Shown: in pieces, positions 34,759 through 42,971 of the stretch
Layout of the letters: the number at the start of each line of letters is the position of its first letter
Position numbering within the stretch: the stretch's first letter is position 1
Virus record (IMG/VR): IMGVR_UViG_3300035162_004537
Coordinates: 1-46,100 of that record
Reading direction: 5' to 3' (one strand)
Length of the DNA stretch: 46,100 nucleotides
DNA from: a virus
The notes under the pieces: generated by a model
Database searches by the model: none
What the model was told of the DNA's origin: nothing
Seen by the model: the letters and a program-made list of their open reading frames with translations, nothing else
Position numbers and translations under genes: made by a program

Positions 34759-35753
34759 TGAGTTTCTCTGGCCTCAAGGTCCGCATGGCAGAGCACGAGA
34801 AGACCGCAGGTGTCGGGTCCGTGATCAAGAACACGCTTGTTGGCGCCGGGCGTATGGTTCGAGGATCTGCCGGGGAGGTGGCAGGGGCTGTCCGTAGAGT
34901 AGCCGCGCCTCTGGTAGACCCCGCTACAGGTGCAGCGGTCTCTGGCTGGAAGAACCCCATCCGTCGTACTCTTACTGCGGCAGGGCAGGGCGTCTTAGAG
35001 ACAGGCAGCCTCCTAGCTAGAGGAGCTACTTACCCGCTCCGGGCTGGCGGGAAAGCGACCGTGAGCGGTGCTGCGGATATTGCACGCCGCGGATTTGCCG
35101 CAGCACCGCTCACGGGTGTTGCTACAATTGGCATGGCCCCTATACTGCTTCCCGATATCCGGGGTGCTACAGCTGGTCACCGACAGGAGATGGCTAACCT
35201 TATGGATCAGCGAAACATGGGTGTACAGAAGCTCGGCTCAGCGTCCTCTCTCATCTCCGAAGAGGACAAACGCGCCGCGAACTCAATTCGCAGGCAGCTA
35301 GAAAAGCAGGCGGCTAAACAAAATCCACTGGCCATTGCCCTTGGCGTGGCAGCCGCGTCGACAGCTCTTGGCGTGGGCTCCACTCTTGGTGGCCACCTCC
35401 TAGGGAAAGCCTACGAGGGTATCCGTGCGGGCGACCGTCCGAATAGATTCCGGGCAATGCTAAAAGCCGAGCCTTCGTTAAAGAAGGAGCGATACGCGCG
35501 GACGTACTTCAACGTCCTAGACCGCGCTAGCCCCTACATTGCAGGCGAGCCCTTTATCGCCGCTGCTACTGTTCGCTCCATGATTGAGACCCCGTCTTTG
35601 ATCGACGGAGGCGTTCCTTCTGTAGGGCCTCGTATGATGAAAGAGATTATGGATGCGGAAGAATCCCGGCAGAAGAGTAGATTCCACCCATTCAAAACTG
35701 TGAAGCCCTTTAAGGGCTCACTACCTAGCGGCTTCGGAGAGGCGGGCGAATGA
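34758..35753 (+). CDS. Basic hydrophobic virion-module protein
   Basis: 331 aa from the ATG at 34758, which overlaps the previous TGA. The start MSFSGLKVRMAEHEKTAGVG puts an EKTA site at residues 14-17, so cleavage there would remove a short N-terminal piece. The rest is basic and Ala/Gly-rich with several hydrophobic stretches (APLTGVATIGMAPILLP, LAIALGVAAASTALGVGSTLGG), suited to membrane interaction on infection. It contains LEKQAAKQN. The C-terminal part is globular in composition. It resembles phage internal or ejected proteins only in composition; no family recognised. It holds an 18-bp inverted repeat. Confidence 0.7.
   Translation: MSFSGLKVRMAEHEKTAGVGSVIKNTLVGAGRMVRGSAGEVAGAVRRVAAPLVDPATGAAVSGWKNPIRRTLTAAGQGVLETGSLLARGATYPLRAGGKATVSGAADIARRGFAAAPLTGVATIGMAPILLPDIRGATAGHRQEMANLMDQRNMGVQKLGSASSLISEEDKRAANSIRRQLEKQAAKQNPLAIALGVAAASTALGVGSTLGGHLLGKAYEGIRAGDRPNRFRAMLKAEPSLKKERYARTYFNVLDRASPYIAGEPFIAAATVRSMIETPSLIDGGVPSVGPRMMKEIMDAEESRQKSRFHPFKTVKPFKGSLPSGFGEAGE
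35059..35115. repeat. 18-bp perfect inverted repeat inside a coding gene
   Basis: The arms at 35059-35076 and 35098-35115 are perfect reverse complements (core GTGAGCGGTGCTGCGG), separated by 21 bases. The repeat lies within the 34758-35753 coding region and could form a very stable RNA hairpin or DNA cruciform. It is the longest perfect inverted repeat I noticed in the window. Confidence 0.85.
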
Positions 35754-37315
35754 TGGAGAAAAACGTACGTTTCGACTCGGTAGACAGTCTAGGCCGACAC
35801 TTTGCGGAGGCTATCGACATCACCCCCCGCGGTGGCGGCTTAGAGAAGATTGCTGGTGAGCGGCACCCGGAGATCGAGTCGTACATCCGGTGTCTGCGCC
35901 CCGACCCTGCTTATCAGTACGTTCTGATGACGCCTATGGGGGCTTTCGAGGCATACGGCATGAACAGCAACGGGGATATTTTCCCTGCGCTTGCCCTTAG
36001 CTTCAACCGAGATAAGGACGCGCCTGGTCCAACTATCAGTCGCCTAGTGGACAAGTGGCTCGGAGGGCACGGTAAGAAACTTCCCCCTGGGAAGTACGAC
36101 AACTTTGGCCACAAGACGTTTTTGGAGGCGCACCGGTATCGCCACCACGTCAACAAGGATCCCTCCATCTCTTACGGGGATATTGTTTGCTCCGTGTGGA
36201 ACCCCGCCATGCAGCGGGTCGAGGTCATCGCGCGGCACGATCGCGAGAAGGCAAAGCGCGTTGGCGCTGAGGAGATCATCGTCGACCTGGACGACGGTAA
36301 GCCTCGTCAGATCTCGATGGGCTGCAAGGTTGCATTCGATGTCTGCACGGTCTGCGGGCACATTTCGCGTACTCAGTCTGACTACTGCGAGCACCTGCGT
36401 ACGATGATGGGCAGCATCACGGGAGACGGGAAGGTGGTCGGAGCCGTCAACTTGTTCCCTCGCTTCTTCGATTTATCTGACGTCTTCGTCCCCGCGGCGA
36501 AGGAGTCCGGCGTACTTGAAAAAGTAGCCAGGGACAAGAGATACTATACGCTGACGGGTATGAAGACATCCACGAAGCTAGCCAGGGACAAGGAGGCGGA
36601 GATCAAGAAAGAAGTTCTCCCCAACTCGGGCTACCGGGCGATGAAGGACAGCTGTGGAGCTGAACCAGATATCGCCAAGTCAGTACTGCGTAAAGGCAAC
36701 TTCGGAGAGCTGCTGTCCACCCTTGCCGTTATGGGTATTGTACTAAAGCCCCGCGAGTTTCAAGATGGGATGCTTCACCGGATGGGTCATTCGGAGATGG
36801 CAGATAATCTTTGGAAGTCAAAGCGAGTCTTCCGGCAGTCGAGAGGCGCGCCCGCATCTTCGCTCGGTGCGCCGAACATGGGTCTAGCTAAATTGCTCTC
36901 CTCCCTGATTCCCGAGAGGTCCGCGTTTTACCCACATCTGCCTAGGAGAGTCATACGTATTGCTATTACTAAGCAGGCATCTGAGGCCCCCCGCGTCGCG
37001 GAGATGAGCCCCCTACTTGAGAAGATTGCTAGCGCATATGACTCATACCGGAAAGCTCTACGGGAGCTCCCCGCTGCTCTGGATGTTGCAGTAGAGAATA
37101 ATTTTGGCTACTACAGCAGCAACTTCTTTGGCGATCTAGTAGTAGACTCAATGATGAAGACAGCGTCTTTCCACAAGATGGACTTGTCTACCCCGCTAGT
37201 GCCGTTGTACGTTTACTCGGCCCACCGTGGGGGGGAAACAGTTCCGCCCCCTTCGTGGGACCTAGACACCCCCTCCCATTCTTCAGCCCACCCCCTTTTG
37301 TTCCCGGCCCTCTGA
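35750..37315 (+). CDS. Prohead maturation protease-like protein
   Basis: 521 aa. The N-terminal 270 residues resemble the phage prohead protease (herpes/T4 gp21-type) layout: GAFEAYGMNSNGDIFP, NFGHKTFLEAHR (H121 as candidate catalytic His), VWNPAMQRVEVIARHDREKA, and PRQISMGCKVAFDVCTVCG with S189 as candidate nucleophile. A zinc-ribbon-like CTVCG...YCEH follows directly. Then FFDLSDVFVPAAKES. The protein itself has LEKIAGER, LEKVARDK, LEKIASAY and MKTASFHK sites. The C-terminal half is helical and not recognised. The last 25 residues are Pro/Ser-rich after a G7 run. Next to capsid genes, it is the best candidate for cutting virion precursors. Confidence 0.6.
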   Translation: MMEKNVRFDSVDSLGRHFAEAIDITPRGGGLEKIAGERHPEIESYIRCLRPDPAYQYVLMTPMGAFEAYGMNSNGDIFPALALSFNRDKDAPGPTISRLVDKWLGGHGKKLPPGKYDNFGHKTFLEAHRYRHHVNKDPSISYGDIVCSVWNPAMQRVEVIARHDREKAKRVGAEEIIVDLDDGKPRQISMGCKVAFDVCTVCGHISRTQSDYCEHLRTMMGSITGDGKVVGAVNLFPRFFDLSDVFVPAAKESGVLEKVARDKRYYTLTGMKTSTKLARDKEAEIKKEVLPNSGYRAMKDSCGAEPDIAKSVLRKGNFGELLSTLAVMGIVLKPREFQDGMLHRMGHSEMADNLWKSKRVFRQSRGAPASSLGAPNMGLAKLLSSLIPERSAFYPHLPRRVIRIAITKQASEAPRVAEMSPLLEKIASAYDSYRKALRELPAALDVAVENNFGYYSSNFFGDLVVDSMMKTASFHKMDLSTPLVPLYVYSAHRGGETVPPPSWDLDTPSHSSAHPLLFPAL

Positions 37316-37324
37316 GAGGAAAGC

Positions 37325-37720
37325 ATGGAAAATCTGACATCACTACTCGATGAACTCTACCGCACGGATTCTGCGCTACCCGCGATCGAAAAGGTCGCGG
37401 AGGACAGCTTTCGAAGTACGCTACAAACCTCGGATCAGCTCTTTGAGACTGACTCGTCGGCTCTTGCCGATTGGTCCACAGAGCGTTTGATCGAGGCAGC
37501 CCAGCAGCTCGGTAACGAGAAGACCGCATCAGAATCAGACGATTCTGACGACCAAACGGAGGCTTTGGCCGACGAAGTTGGAGGTCGCGTCATGGCTCAC
37601 GCTATGATGGATGAGTTCCGCTACATCAAAGTAGCCATGGCTAATGGCCTATGCCGCGTATGCAAAGAGTCTCCTCTGGATATCGCAGGGACTTCGGTTT
37701 GCTCGGCATGTCACGAGTAA
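37325..37720 (+). CDS. Small acidic protein with GRVMAH module and zinc ribbon
   Basis: 131 aa with a GAGAGGA site. Contains IEKVAEDSF, then NEKTASESDDSDDQ, an acidic run, then GGRVMAHAMMDEF, a module shared with the proteins at 41766 and 42609. The C-terminal 28 residues have CRVC and CSAC pairs, a probable zinc ribbon. Likely a virion or scaffold accessory protein; no family recognised. Confidence 0.7.
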   Translation: MENLTSLLDELYRTDSALPAIEKVAEDSFRSTLQTSDQLFETDSSALADWSTERLIEAAQQLGNEKTASESDDSDDQTEALADEVGGRVMAHAMMDEFRYIKVAMANGLCRVCKESPLDIAGTSVCSACHE

Positions 37721-38022
37721 CCGCAGCATTTTCAGCCGAGATGATCAAGATGGCGTTCGAGATAAAAGTTCCCCCCATTTCGCTGGCTGGTGCAGGCACC
37801 AAGTCTCGTAGTGGTGTGGGCATTAACGCAGCCATCCCCCGGATTAGCGGGACTCGTACTGGCGGTGGGGCACCTCTGAGTGTCAAAGCGCCGAAGCCCC
37901 CCAAATTCTCGTTCCCTTCGACCAAAAGTACTGGTGTACGTGCCGGGGTTCCTAAAGGAGCCAAGCCAGCACAAGTTACCCCTCGGATAGACAAGCAGAC
38001 TGAGCTACGCTCGGATCGGTGA
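37708..38022 (+). CDS. Small basic Pro/Gly/Ser-rich protein
   Basis: 104 aa from the ATG at 37708, which overlaps the end of the previous gene by 13 bases; a start at 37741 is also possible and the ribosome site is poor. After MSRVTAAFSAEMIKMAFEI the product is basic and low in hydrophobic residues (RSGVGINAAIPRISGTRTGG, SVKAPKPPKFSFPSTKSTG), probably disordered. Unknown function; perhaps an internal or DNA-binding head protein. Confidence 0.55.
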   Translation: MSRVTAAFSAEMIKMAFEIKVPPISLAGAGTKSRSGVGINAAIPRISGTRTGGGAPLSVKAPKPPKFSFPSTKSTGVRAGVPKGAKPAQVTPRIDKQTELRSDR

Positions 38023-38030
38023 GGACCACT

Positions 38031-38576
38031 ATGAGTATGACCCTAAATGATCTGGTGCAAGCCGCATGCCTCGGCGGCGAGTACGCCGAAGAGTATGCAG
38101 AGTCCAATGTAGTTCCGGCGGCCGAGAAAACGGCATCTGCAACTACCCCGGCACTTACATCGGACGTAGAGAAGGTAGCCAGCGCCCTCGAGTTCCTAGG
38201 AACTCGCGGCGTTGAGAACCTCGTCAAAGTCTCCATGTCGCACCCCGGCCTGGGTAATGTAGGCACCAACGCCCACAAAAAGCCCGGTGGTGGAAGTAAT
38301 TCGGTTGATACTTCCGGTACAGGCCATGGCGATCACCACGCATCGCTTGCCAGCAACGCTGCTGCCATCGCTTTCGACAAGAAAGAGAAGGCTAAGAAGG
38401 TGCTCCCCGCACTGAGCGCCGTTCTCGATGAGAAGGCTTTTGCCGACTCCGCCCTTAAGCAAAAGCTCACGGGAGCCTCCGGTAAGGGTGATAAGAATAT
38501 CCAGAAGAGCGCGCAGGACCTTGACGCTGTTAGGGCCGAACTCGCTAGGCGCGTCGTCGCTGCAGGAGGTGAATGA
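38031..38576 (+). CDS. Virion-module protein with EKTA and EKVA motifs
   Basis: 181 aa from the ATG at 38031, with GAGG six bases upstream. Starts MSMTLNDLVQAACLGGEYAEEY. AEKTASATTPA and SDVEKVASALEFL come early. A Gly/His-rich flexible middle (NAHKKPGGGSNSVDTSGTGHGDHH) is followed by a Lys/Ala-rich helical C-terminus. Its stop overlaps the next ATG. Position between protease-like and capsid genes suggests a scaffold or core component. Not a recognised family. Confidence 0.7.
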   Translation: MSMTLNDLVQAACLGGEYAEEYAESNVVPAAEKTASATTPALTSDVEKVASALEFLGTRGVENLVKVSMSHPGLGNVGTNAHKKPGGGSNSVDTSGTGHGDHHASLASNAAAIAFDKKEKAKKVLPALSAVLDEKAFADSALKQKLTGASGKGDKNIQKSAQDLDAVRAELARRVVAAGGE

Positions 38577-38947
38577 TGCTAGAAAAGCTTAGTGCCGATC
38601 AGGTCAACGACTATATGATCAAGGCCGCAGGCCTTCTCCGCGCCCAGCAGGCGCAGATCCATGAACTTGAAGGCGAGCTCGTTACTCGTGGCCGCCGCGA
38701 TCACGCGGAAAAGATTGCCAGCCATGCTGTTGATCGTGGCATCATGAGTGACGACGACGCCAAAACGTATGCCGAGCACCTTGTCGAGTCTGACGAGGAT
38801 TTGAAGATGGTAGAGGACTTCGTTGGCCGAGCGGCCGCCGGAGTACCTCTTGGGGCAACCCTGGAGAAGCAGGCTTCGGCAGAAGACAGTGGTGGCGAGG
38901 CTGATGTTCTCACCGCCTTCTTGCTCTCGAGCCCATATGCAGGCTAG
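38573..38947 (+). CDS. Small helical protein with EKIA and EKQA motifs
   Basis: 124 aa. Starts MMLEKLSADQVNDYMIKAAG, followed by a helix (LLRAQQAQIHELEGELVTRG), then AEKIASHAVDRGIMSDDDAKTY and GATLEKQASAEDSGGEADV. Acidic overall. Located just ahead of the decoration and capsid genes; a scaffold-like role is plausible by position and helical character. Confidence 0.68.
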   Translation: MMLEKLSADQVNDYMIKAAGLLRAQQAQIHELEGELVTRGRRDHAEKIASHAVDRGIMSDDDAKTYAEHLVESDEDLKMVEDFVGRAAAGVPLGATLEKQASAEDSGGEADVLTAFLLSSPYAG

Positions 38948-38985
38948 GATTCCCTAGCTTACAACCCCCCTCGGAGGTTTCTCCA

Positions 38986-39462
38986 ATGCTTGATCTCATT
39001 TCTCCCGTCAACGACGTCTTTCGACGTGACATCCCGGTAGACGACCCGGACTCCCTTCTCGACCCTAACGAGAGCACTACTGCTCTTGAGGCAGGCGAGT
39101 GGCTTATCGCTGATGCTGTTACCGGAAAGGCCATTCGCGCCGGTACGCTTCAAACAGAAACCAACATCATGCAGGTATTCTCCCAGCGTGGTGACGTGGC
39201 TGCACAGGCGATCGACAAGACCGCGGTGCTCTACCTGCACGACTACGAAGCCGAGACCGACATGTTCGATCCGGCCCCGGCTATTCCCTACGTTCTGGGA
39301 CTGACCTTGACCGTGGACCAAGTAGCCATTGACACGGTTACTCGTTCGGCTCTTACTAGTGCCGCCACGGGCGATCTCGTTCACGGTATTGTGACGAAGC
39401 TCCCCGCTAACAACCGCGGAAAGCTTCGCTTCATCAAAACTTCCCCTTACGTGGCCCTCTAA
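38986..39462 (+). CDS. Capsid decoration or stabilisation-type protein
   Basis: 158 aa with a GGAGG site. Starts MLDLISPVNDVFRRDIP. It is beta-rich (TALEAGEWLIADAVTGKAIRAG, PAIPYVLGLTLTVDQVAIDT, GDLVHGIVTKLPANNRGKLRF). A small beta-rich protein immediately before the major capsid gene is the usual place for head decoration proteins. The family is not positively identified. Confidence 0.65.
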   Translation: MLDLISPVNDVFRRDIPVDDPDSLLDPNESTTALEAGEWLIADAVTGKAIRAGTLQTETNIMQVFSQRGDVAAQAIDKTAVLYLHDYEAETDMFDPAPAIPYVLGLTLTVDQVAIDTVTRSALTSAATGDLVHGIVTKLPANNRGKLRFIKTSPYVAL

Positions 39463-39488
39463 GCCAGCGCTTCAGCTAGGAGACTTCA

Positions 39489-40529
39489 ATGTCTGATTCA
39501 CTTAATTCGCTGTTCGCTGCACACCTCGACTCCCCGGAAGGGAAGGAGAAGCTTGCAGCTGTCGCTCAAGCCTACGTGCGGGACAAGCTCCGCGAGAGCT
39601 CCTGGGCACGGAAAATTATTCCGCCCAAGATGGTCACTAAGGCCGATATGCAGGTCTCCGTCAACCATGACACCTTGGTGTACATCGACGAGATCGAGCC
39701 CAATTCGCGTGCCATGACCCTGACCTTCCGTGGTCAGCCTACGGCTCGCTTCATCCGCGCTCCTCGGTACGAGATTCCAATCTTTACCGTGAGCTCGGAG
39801 CGGTTCGAGAAGACCGAGCAAGAGCTCTTGTCTTACAAGATGCCCATTACCAAGGTCATCGAGGACAACTCCGTCAAGGACATCCAGGAAGTCGAAGATC
39901 ATCGCTTCCTGATCTACGTCGAAGCTGCTGTCCAGCAGACCGGCCAAATCGTTCGTGGCCAGCAGGCCCAGGATGATGCCGCAGTCAATGGACTCGGTGA
40001 CGGCCTTCGCGGTGTCGTGCAGCGTCAAGACCTCATTGAGCTCTTCAAGGAGCTTGACGGTCGCCGTCGTCGCCTCGCCCGCATCCTCATGACCGAGCCC
40101 GACTGGGATGACGTCATGGCGTGGACCATCGAGGACTTCGGTGACTCTGTGCAGTCCAAGGTTGTGGTTGATGGCTACACCTACAACAAGATCATGGGTC
40201 GCATGGTCGTTCGTACGGTGAAGACTGACATCTTGGCTCCTGGCAACGTCTACGGGTTTACCGACCCGGAGTGGCTCGGCAAGTTCCTGGTGCTTAACAA
40301 CACCAAGTTCTACATCGACAAGATCGCGAACCTGATCACGTGGCAGGCTTGGGAAGACATCGGGATGGCCATTGGCAATATCTCGTCTCTTGCGAAGCTT
40401 GAGCTTTACAATGGTCAGGGCGCGGGAAATAACGCCTCTGATGCCATCATCGCGGAAGAAGACGTCGGTACCGAAGTCTTTAACCAGGCCGATGACGGCT
40501 TGACCTTCCCCAAGGTCTCTAGCTACTAG
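39489..40529 (+). CDS. Major capsid protein
   Basis: 346 aa with a TAGGAG site 5 bases before ATG. HK97-fold-like features: a helical N-arm (SPEGKEKLAAVAQAYVRDKL), then SSWARKIIPPKMVTKADM, the E-loop-like YIDEIEPNSRAMTLTFRGQP, RYEIPIFTVSSERFEKTEQE, a spine-like helix (HRFLIYVEAAVQQTGQIV), and the A/P-domain segment GNVYGFTDPEWLGKFLVLNN. It forms the icosahedral shell. EGKEKLAAV near the N-terminus may be a processing site. The long antisense frame across it is a shadow. Confidence 0.88.
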   Translation: MSDSLNSLFAAHLDSPEGKEKLAAVAQAYVRDKLRESSWARKIIPPKMVTKADMQVSVNHDTLVYIDEIEPNSRAMTLTFRGQPTARFIRAPRYEIPIFTVSSERFEKTEQELLSYKMPITKVIEDNSVKDIQEVEDHRFLIYVEAAVQQTGQIVRGQQAQDDAAVNGLGDGLRGVVQRQDLIELFKELDGRRRRLARILMTEPDWDDVMAWTIEDFGDSVQSKVVVDGYTYNKIMGRMVVRTVKTDILAPGNVYGFTDPEWLGKFLVLNNTKFYIDKIANLITWQAWEDIGMAIGNISSLAKLELYNGQGAGNNASDAIIAEEDVGTEVFNQADDGLTFPKVSSY

Positions 40530-40538
40530 GAGCAGTAA

Positions 40539-41039
40539 GTGGTCAAGCCGTACACCGTTCGCAATATTCGTCCTCGCCGAACAATTCGATTGTTCGGTCG
40601 GACACTCGCGTCGGCTCTCGGCGGCGGGAACTCGGACCTGGATCTTACCGAGGCGGAAACGCTTCATGGTTCAGTGCTTCGGCTTCTCTCTGTTGGGCGG
40701 CTTGCCCTCGTACAGCATCCACCGGAGCTTCCTCCAGCACTTCAGGACCTTCTCGGCCCTGCACTAGAGCCGGTCGCAGTGGAGCCGGCAACGGATCTTG
40801 TCATCGAACCAGAACCGGAGCCGGCCCCTGCGCCCGAACCCTTGCCCGAACCGCTACCTGTCAAGGTCGTAGAGAGCTGGGAGAAGTTTGTGCCTGCAGA
40901 GGCCGATGCCCCTCTTGACCGTGACGCGCTGATGGAAATGAGTTTCAGTGCGCTGAAGAAGCTCGCTAAAACTCTCGACAAGAGTGCGGCTGGCAGCCGG
41001 GTAAAGATTGTTGATCGCATCCTTGGAGATGGAGAATAG
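40539..41039 (+). CDS. Pro/Glu-repeat protein with SAP-like C-terminus
   Basis: 166 aa from a GTG at 40539 with a TAGGAG site. The N-terminus is basic (RNIRPRRTIRLFGRTL). A Pro/Glu spacer (EPEPEPAPAPEPLPEPLP) follows. The last 35 residues (LMEMSFSALKKLAKTLDKSA) look like a SAP or Rho-N-type DNA-binding helix pair. Such proteins often follow capsid genes in phages. Function unknown. Confidence 0.65.
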   Translation: MVKPYTVRNIRPRRTIRLFGRTLASALGGGNSDLDLTEAETLHGSVLRLLSVGRLALVQHPPELPPALQDLLGPALEPVAVEPATDLVIEPEPEPAPAPEPLPEPLPVKVVESWEKFVPAEADAPLDRDALMEMSFSALKKLAKTLDKSAAGSRVKIVDRILGDGE

Positions 41040-41041
41040 TA

Positions 41042-41239
41042 ATGGCCAAGAAAAGTCCTTTGCGCAACGCTCAAGCTAACAGTATTTCGGTGTGTGGCCG
41101 CCTGTTAAGTTCTGGCCAGTCGACTACCGTTAACTCTACTGCTGTCGGCACGCGCGAGCGCGCCCTCGCCAAACGAGGGAAGATCCGCATTCGCCCCTCA
41201 AACGTCGAGGGCAGCCTGCAGATTACCTGCACGCTGTAG
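41042..41239 (+). CDS. Small basic hypothetical protein
   Basis: 65 aa, starts MAKKSPLRNAQANSISVCG, basic and Ser-rich, ending with strand-like residues (IRIRPSNVEGSLQITCTL). GGAG lies about 12 bases ahead. Position after the capsid gene suggests a small head or neck component. Confidence 0.6.
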   Translation: MAKKSPLRNAQANSISVCGRLLSSGQSTTVNSTAVGTRERALAKRGKIRIRPSNVEGSLQITCTL

Positions 41240-41248
41240 GGGGTCTTC

Positions 41249-41716
41249 GTGGCTAGTGCTCTATCTTTTGAGAACTTCGTCCCTGAAGTGCGGGCCTACA
41301 TCCGCGACTTCAAGGAGCTCAATAGGTTGATTACCGGCTACGAGACCAGTGACCGCTTGATTAGCTACTGCGTGCATCTAGCAATTGATGAGTTCAACAC
41401 GACCCCGCCTCTGCTGGGAACTTTTAGTATTGGCTCATTCCCCTCACGCACCATTCTTTTAGATCTAACTATTGTTCGTATCTTAATATCCGTAGGACTG
41501 TTGAAGAGCCGCAATCGGTTTTCTTACAGCGACGGAGGTTGGTCCTCTGACACTGAACAGCAAGATGCGCTATACCAGCAGTGGATTCAGTTCCTTCGCT
41601 CCCAGAGTCAGCCCCGCATGGAAAAGCTCAAGATCGCCTTAAATATTGAAGGCGGCTGGGGTGGTGGTGTAGGATCTGAGTACGGGTGGATTCACGGTTG
41701 GTATGGACTGAGTTGA
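41249..41716 (+). CDS. Head-tail connector-type protein
   Basis: 155 aa from a GTG at 41249. Contains FENFVPEVRAYIRDFKELNR, ETSDRLISYCVHLAIDEFNTTPP, then hydrophobic helices (TILLDLTIVRILISVGLL) and a Gly/Trp-rich end. The sequence of helices with DEFNTTPP is like phage head-completion or connector proteins. It would join portal and tail. Moderate confidence; based on pattern and gene order. Confidence 0.55.
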   Translation: MASALSFENFVPEVRAYIRDFKELNRLITGYETSDRLISYCVHLAIDEFNTTPPLLGTFSIGSFPSRTILLDLTIVRILISVGLLKSRNRFSYSDGGWSSDTEQQDALYQQWIQFLRSQSQPRMEKLKIALNIEGGWGGGVGSEYGWIHGWYGLS

Positions 41717-41741
41717 CCCCCACTTACAATGAGCATAGGCT
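41713..41741 (+). promoter_or_regulatory. Candidate sigma70-like promoter
   Basis: TTGACC (41713-41718) and TAGGCT (41736-41741) are 17 bases apart in the 49-bp gap before the 41766 gene. The -35 overlaps the previous stop codon. A small hairpin TGAGC-ATAG-GCTCA (41730-41743) overlaps the -10. This is the best bacterial-type promoter match I found in the rightward region. Confidence 0.45.
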
Positions 41742-41765
41742 CAACCCACTTTCAGGAGTGACCTC

Positions 41766-42599
41766 ATGAACCCGACCCTCGCCGCGCTATATGGAACTGA
41801 CATCGTTAAGACCGCTTCTGACGATGAGTACTTCGACATCAACGACATCGACCTAGAGACCCTTTCTGACGACGAGCTGATTGGCCTCGCAGAGATGGTT
41901 GACGCCGGCGAATTCGATGATGGTGACGAGGATGGTGACGAAACCATCGAGAAGATGGCCCAGGATGGCTCTCTAGACTACTGGGACACCGCCGGACGCG
42001 TCATGGCTCACGCCTACGCCAATGAGCTCTCTGGCGAGTTCGAGAAGGAAGCCGAAGCCGTCGAAGTTGACTTCGACCACATGCCCGACACGTTCGCCGT
42101 GTCCGACCTGTCGGGAGACGAGCTCGTGTGGCTCATCGACTCCGGTGAGTACGAGATGGACAAGACCGCTGGTGTTGTTTCCCGAATGAAGGGCTACGGA
42201 AATTCGGCCAAGAAGGCATTTTTAGCGCGTATGGCCGCAGGTAAGGCAGCGGCCCGTCGAGGTGGCCAAGCAGCCCGACGTACCAGCACCGGTCGCCAGG
42301 CCGAGGGCGCCATGCGCGGTGGCATGCTCGGAGCCAAGGCAGGCCGTAAGGCTGGCCAGGGTCTCTACGCTGCAGAGCAGTTCGGCGCCAAGGCCAAGGA
42401 CGTGTACTCCGGCGGTCGCGCCACTCGCGCATACAAGCAGCTTCGCCGTATGAAGGATGGCGGCCAGCCCATGAATCCGGCCATGAAGCGTGAGCTCATG
42501 GAGCTCGGCATCGGCGCCGGGCAGACTGGAGCCGCTTACGCCGTTCCTGCCGCTATCGCTGCTCTCGCCGCCAAGGGCGTCTCCGGACGCAACAACTAG
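41766..42599 (+). CDS. Acidic/basic two-part virion protein with GRVMAH module
   Basis: 277 aa with a CAGGAG site. Residues 1-125 are strongly acidic (DDEYFDINDIDLETLSDDEL, AGEFDDGDEDGDETIEKMAQ) and hold AGRVMAHAYANEL and FEKEAEAV. MDKTAGVV near residue 138 marks the boundary. The C-terminal half is very basic and Ala/Gly-rich (ARMAAGKAAARRGGQAARRT, GAKAGRKAGQG). An acidic propeptide masking a DNA-binding half, released at the KTAG site, would fit, as inference. Likely an internal head protein. Confidence 0.7.
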   Translation: MNPTLAALYGTDIVKTASDDEYFDINDIDLETLSDDELIGLAEMVDAGEFDDGDEDGDETIEKMAQDGSLDYWDTAGRVMAHAYANELSGEFEKEAEAVEVDFDHMPDTFAVSDLSGDELVWLIDSGEYEMDKTAGVVSRMKGYGNSAKKAFLARMAAGKAAARRGGQAARRTSTGRQAEGAMRGGMLGAKAGRKAGQGLYAAEQFGAKAKDVYSGGRATRAYKQLRRMKDGGQPMNPAMKRELMELGIGAGQTGAAYAVPAAIAALAAKGVSGRNN

Positions 42600-42608
42600 G
42601 AGCTGACA

Positions 42609-42971
42609 ATGAATCAGGTCATCGCAGGTATCTATGGGACTGGGGGTCACGAGAAGGTGGCGTCTGAAGGCGGCGAGTCCGTCTCGACGCTAGACGATCT
42701 AGCCCTACTGTTCCTCTCTGAAGTTGGATTCGACGGAAGCGAGGGTGTCGAGAAGATCGCCGCTGCTCGTGACGAAGTACTCAATGAGTTTGCCTCGTTC
42801 GACCAAGCTGGTCGTGCCATGGCACACCATGAGTTCGAGCAGATGGAGAAGGAAGCTTCCGAGGGTGACACCTCAGCGCTAGAAGCTTTCTTCGCAGATC
42901 TTGAAGTTGGAAACGTCCAGGACGATATCCACACCAAGATCGCGGCAGAGATCTCTCGTCGCACGAGCTGA
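42609..42971 (+). CDS. Small acidic protein with GRAMAH module
   Basis: 120 aa. Starts MNQVIAGIYGTGGHEKVASEG. Contains GVEKIAAARDEVL, FDQAGRAMAHHEFEQMEKEA, and ends IHTKIAAEISRRTS. It appears related to the acidic half of the 41766 protein (similar N-terminus with xxYGTxx and the GRxMAH module), so the two may be partial paralogues. Function unknown. Confidence 0.68.
   Translation: MNQVIAGIYGTGGHEKVASEGGESVSTLDDLALLFLSEVGFDGSEGVEKIAAARDEVLNEFASFDQAGRAMAHHEFEQMEKEASEGDTSALEAFFADLEVGNVQDDIHTKIAAEISRRTS

Noticed and set aside
37188-37529. 113-aa minus-strand frame
   Set aside because: It crosses the ends of two plausible plus-strand genes and has no start signal.
39498-40667. 389-aa minus-strand open frame
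   Set aside because: It lies across the major capsid gene; composition is the antisense of GC-rich codons, and there is no ribosome site or motif.
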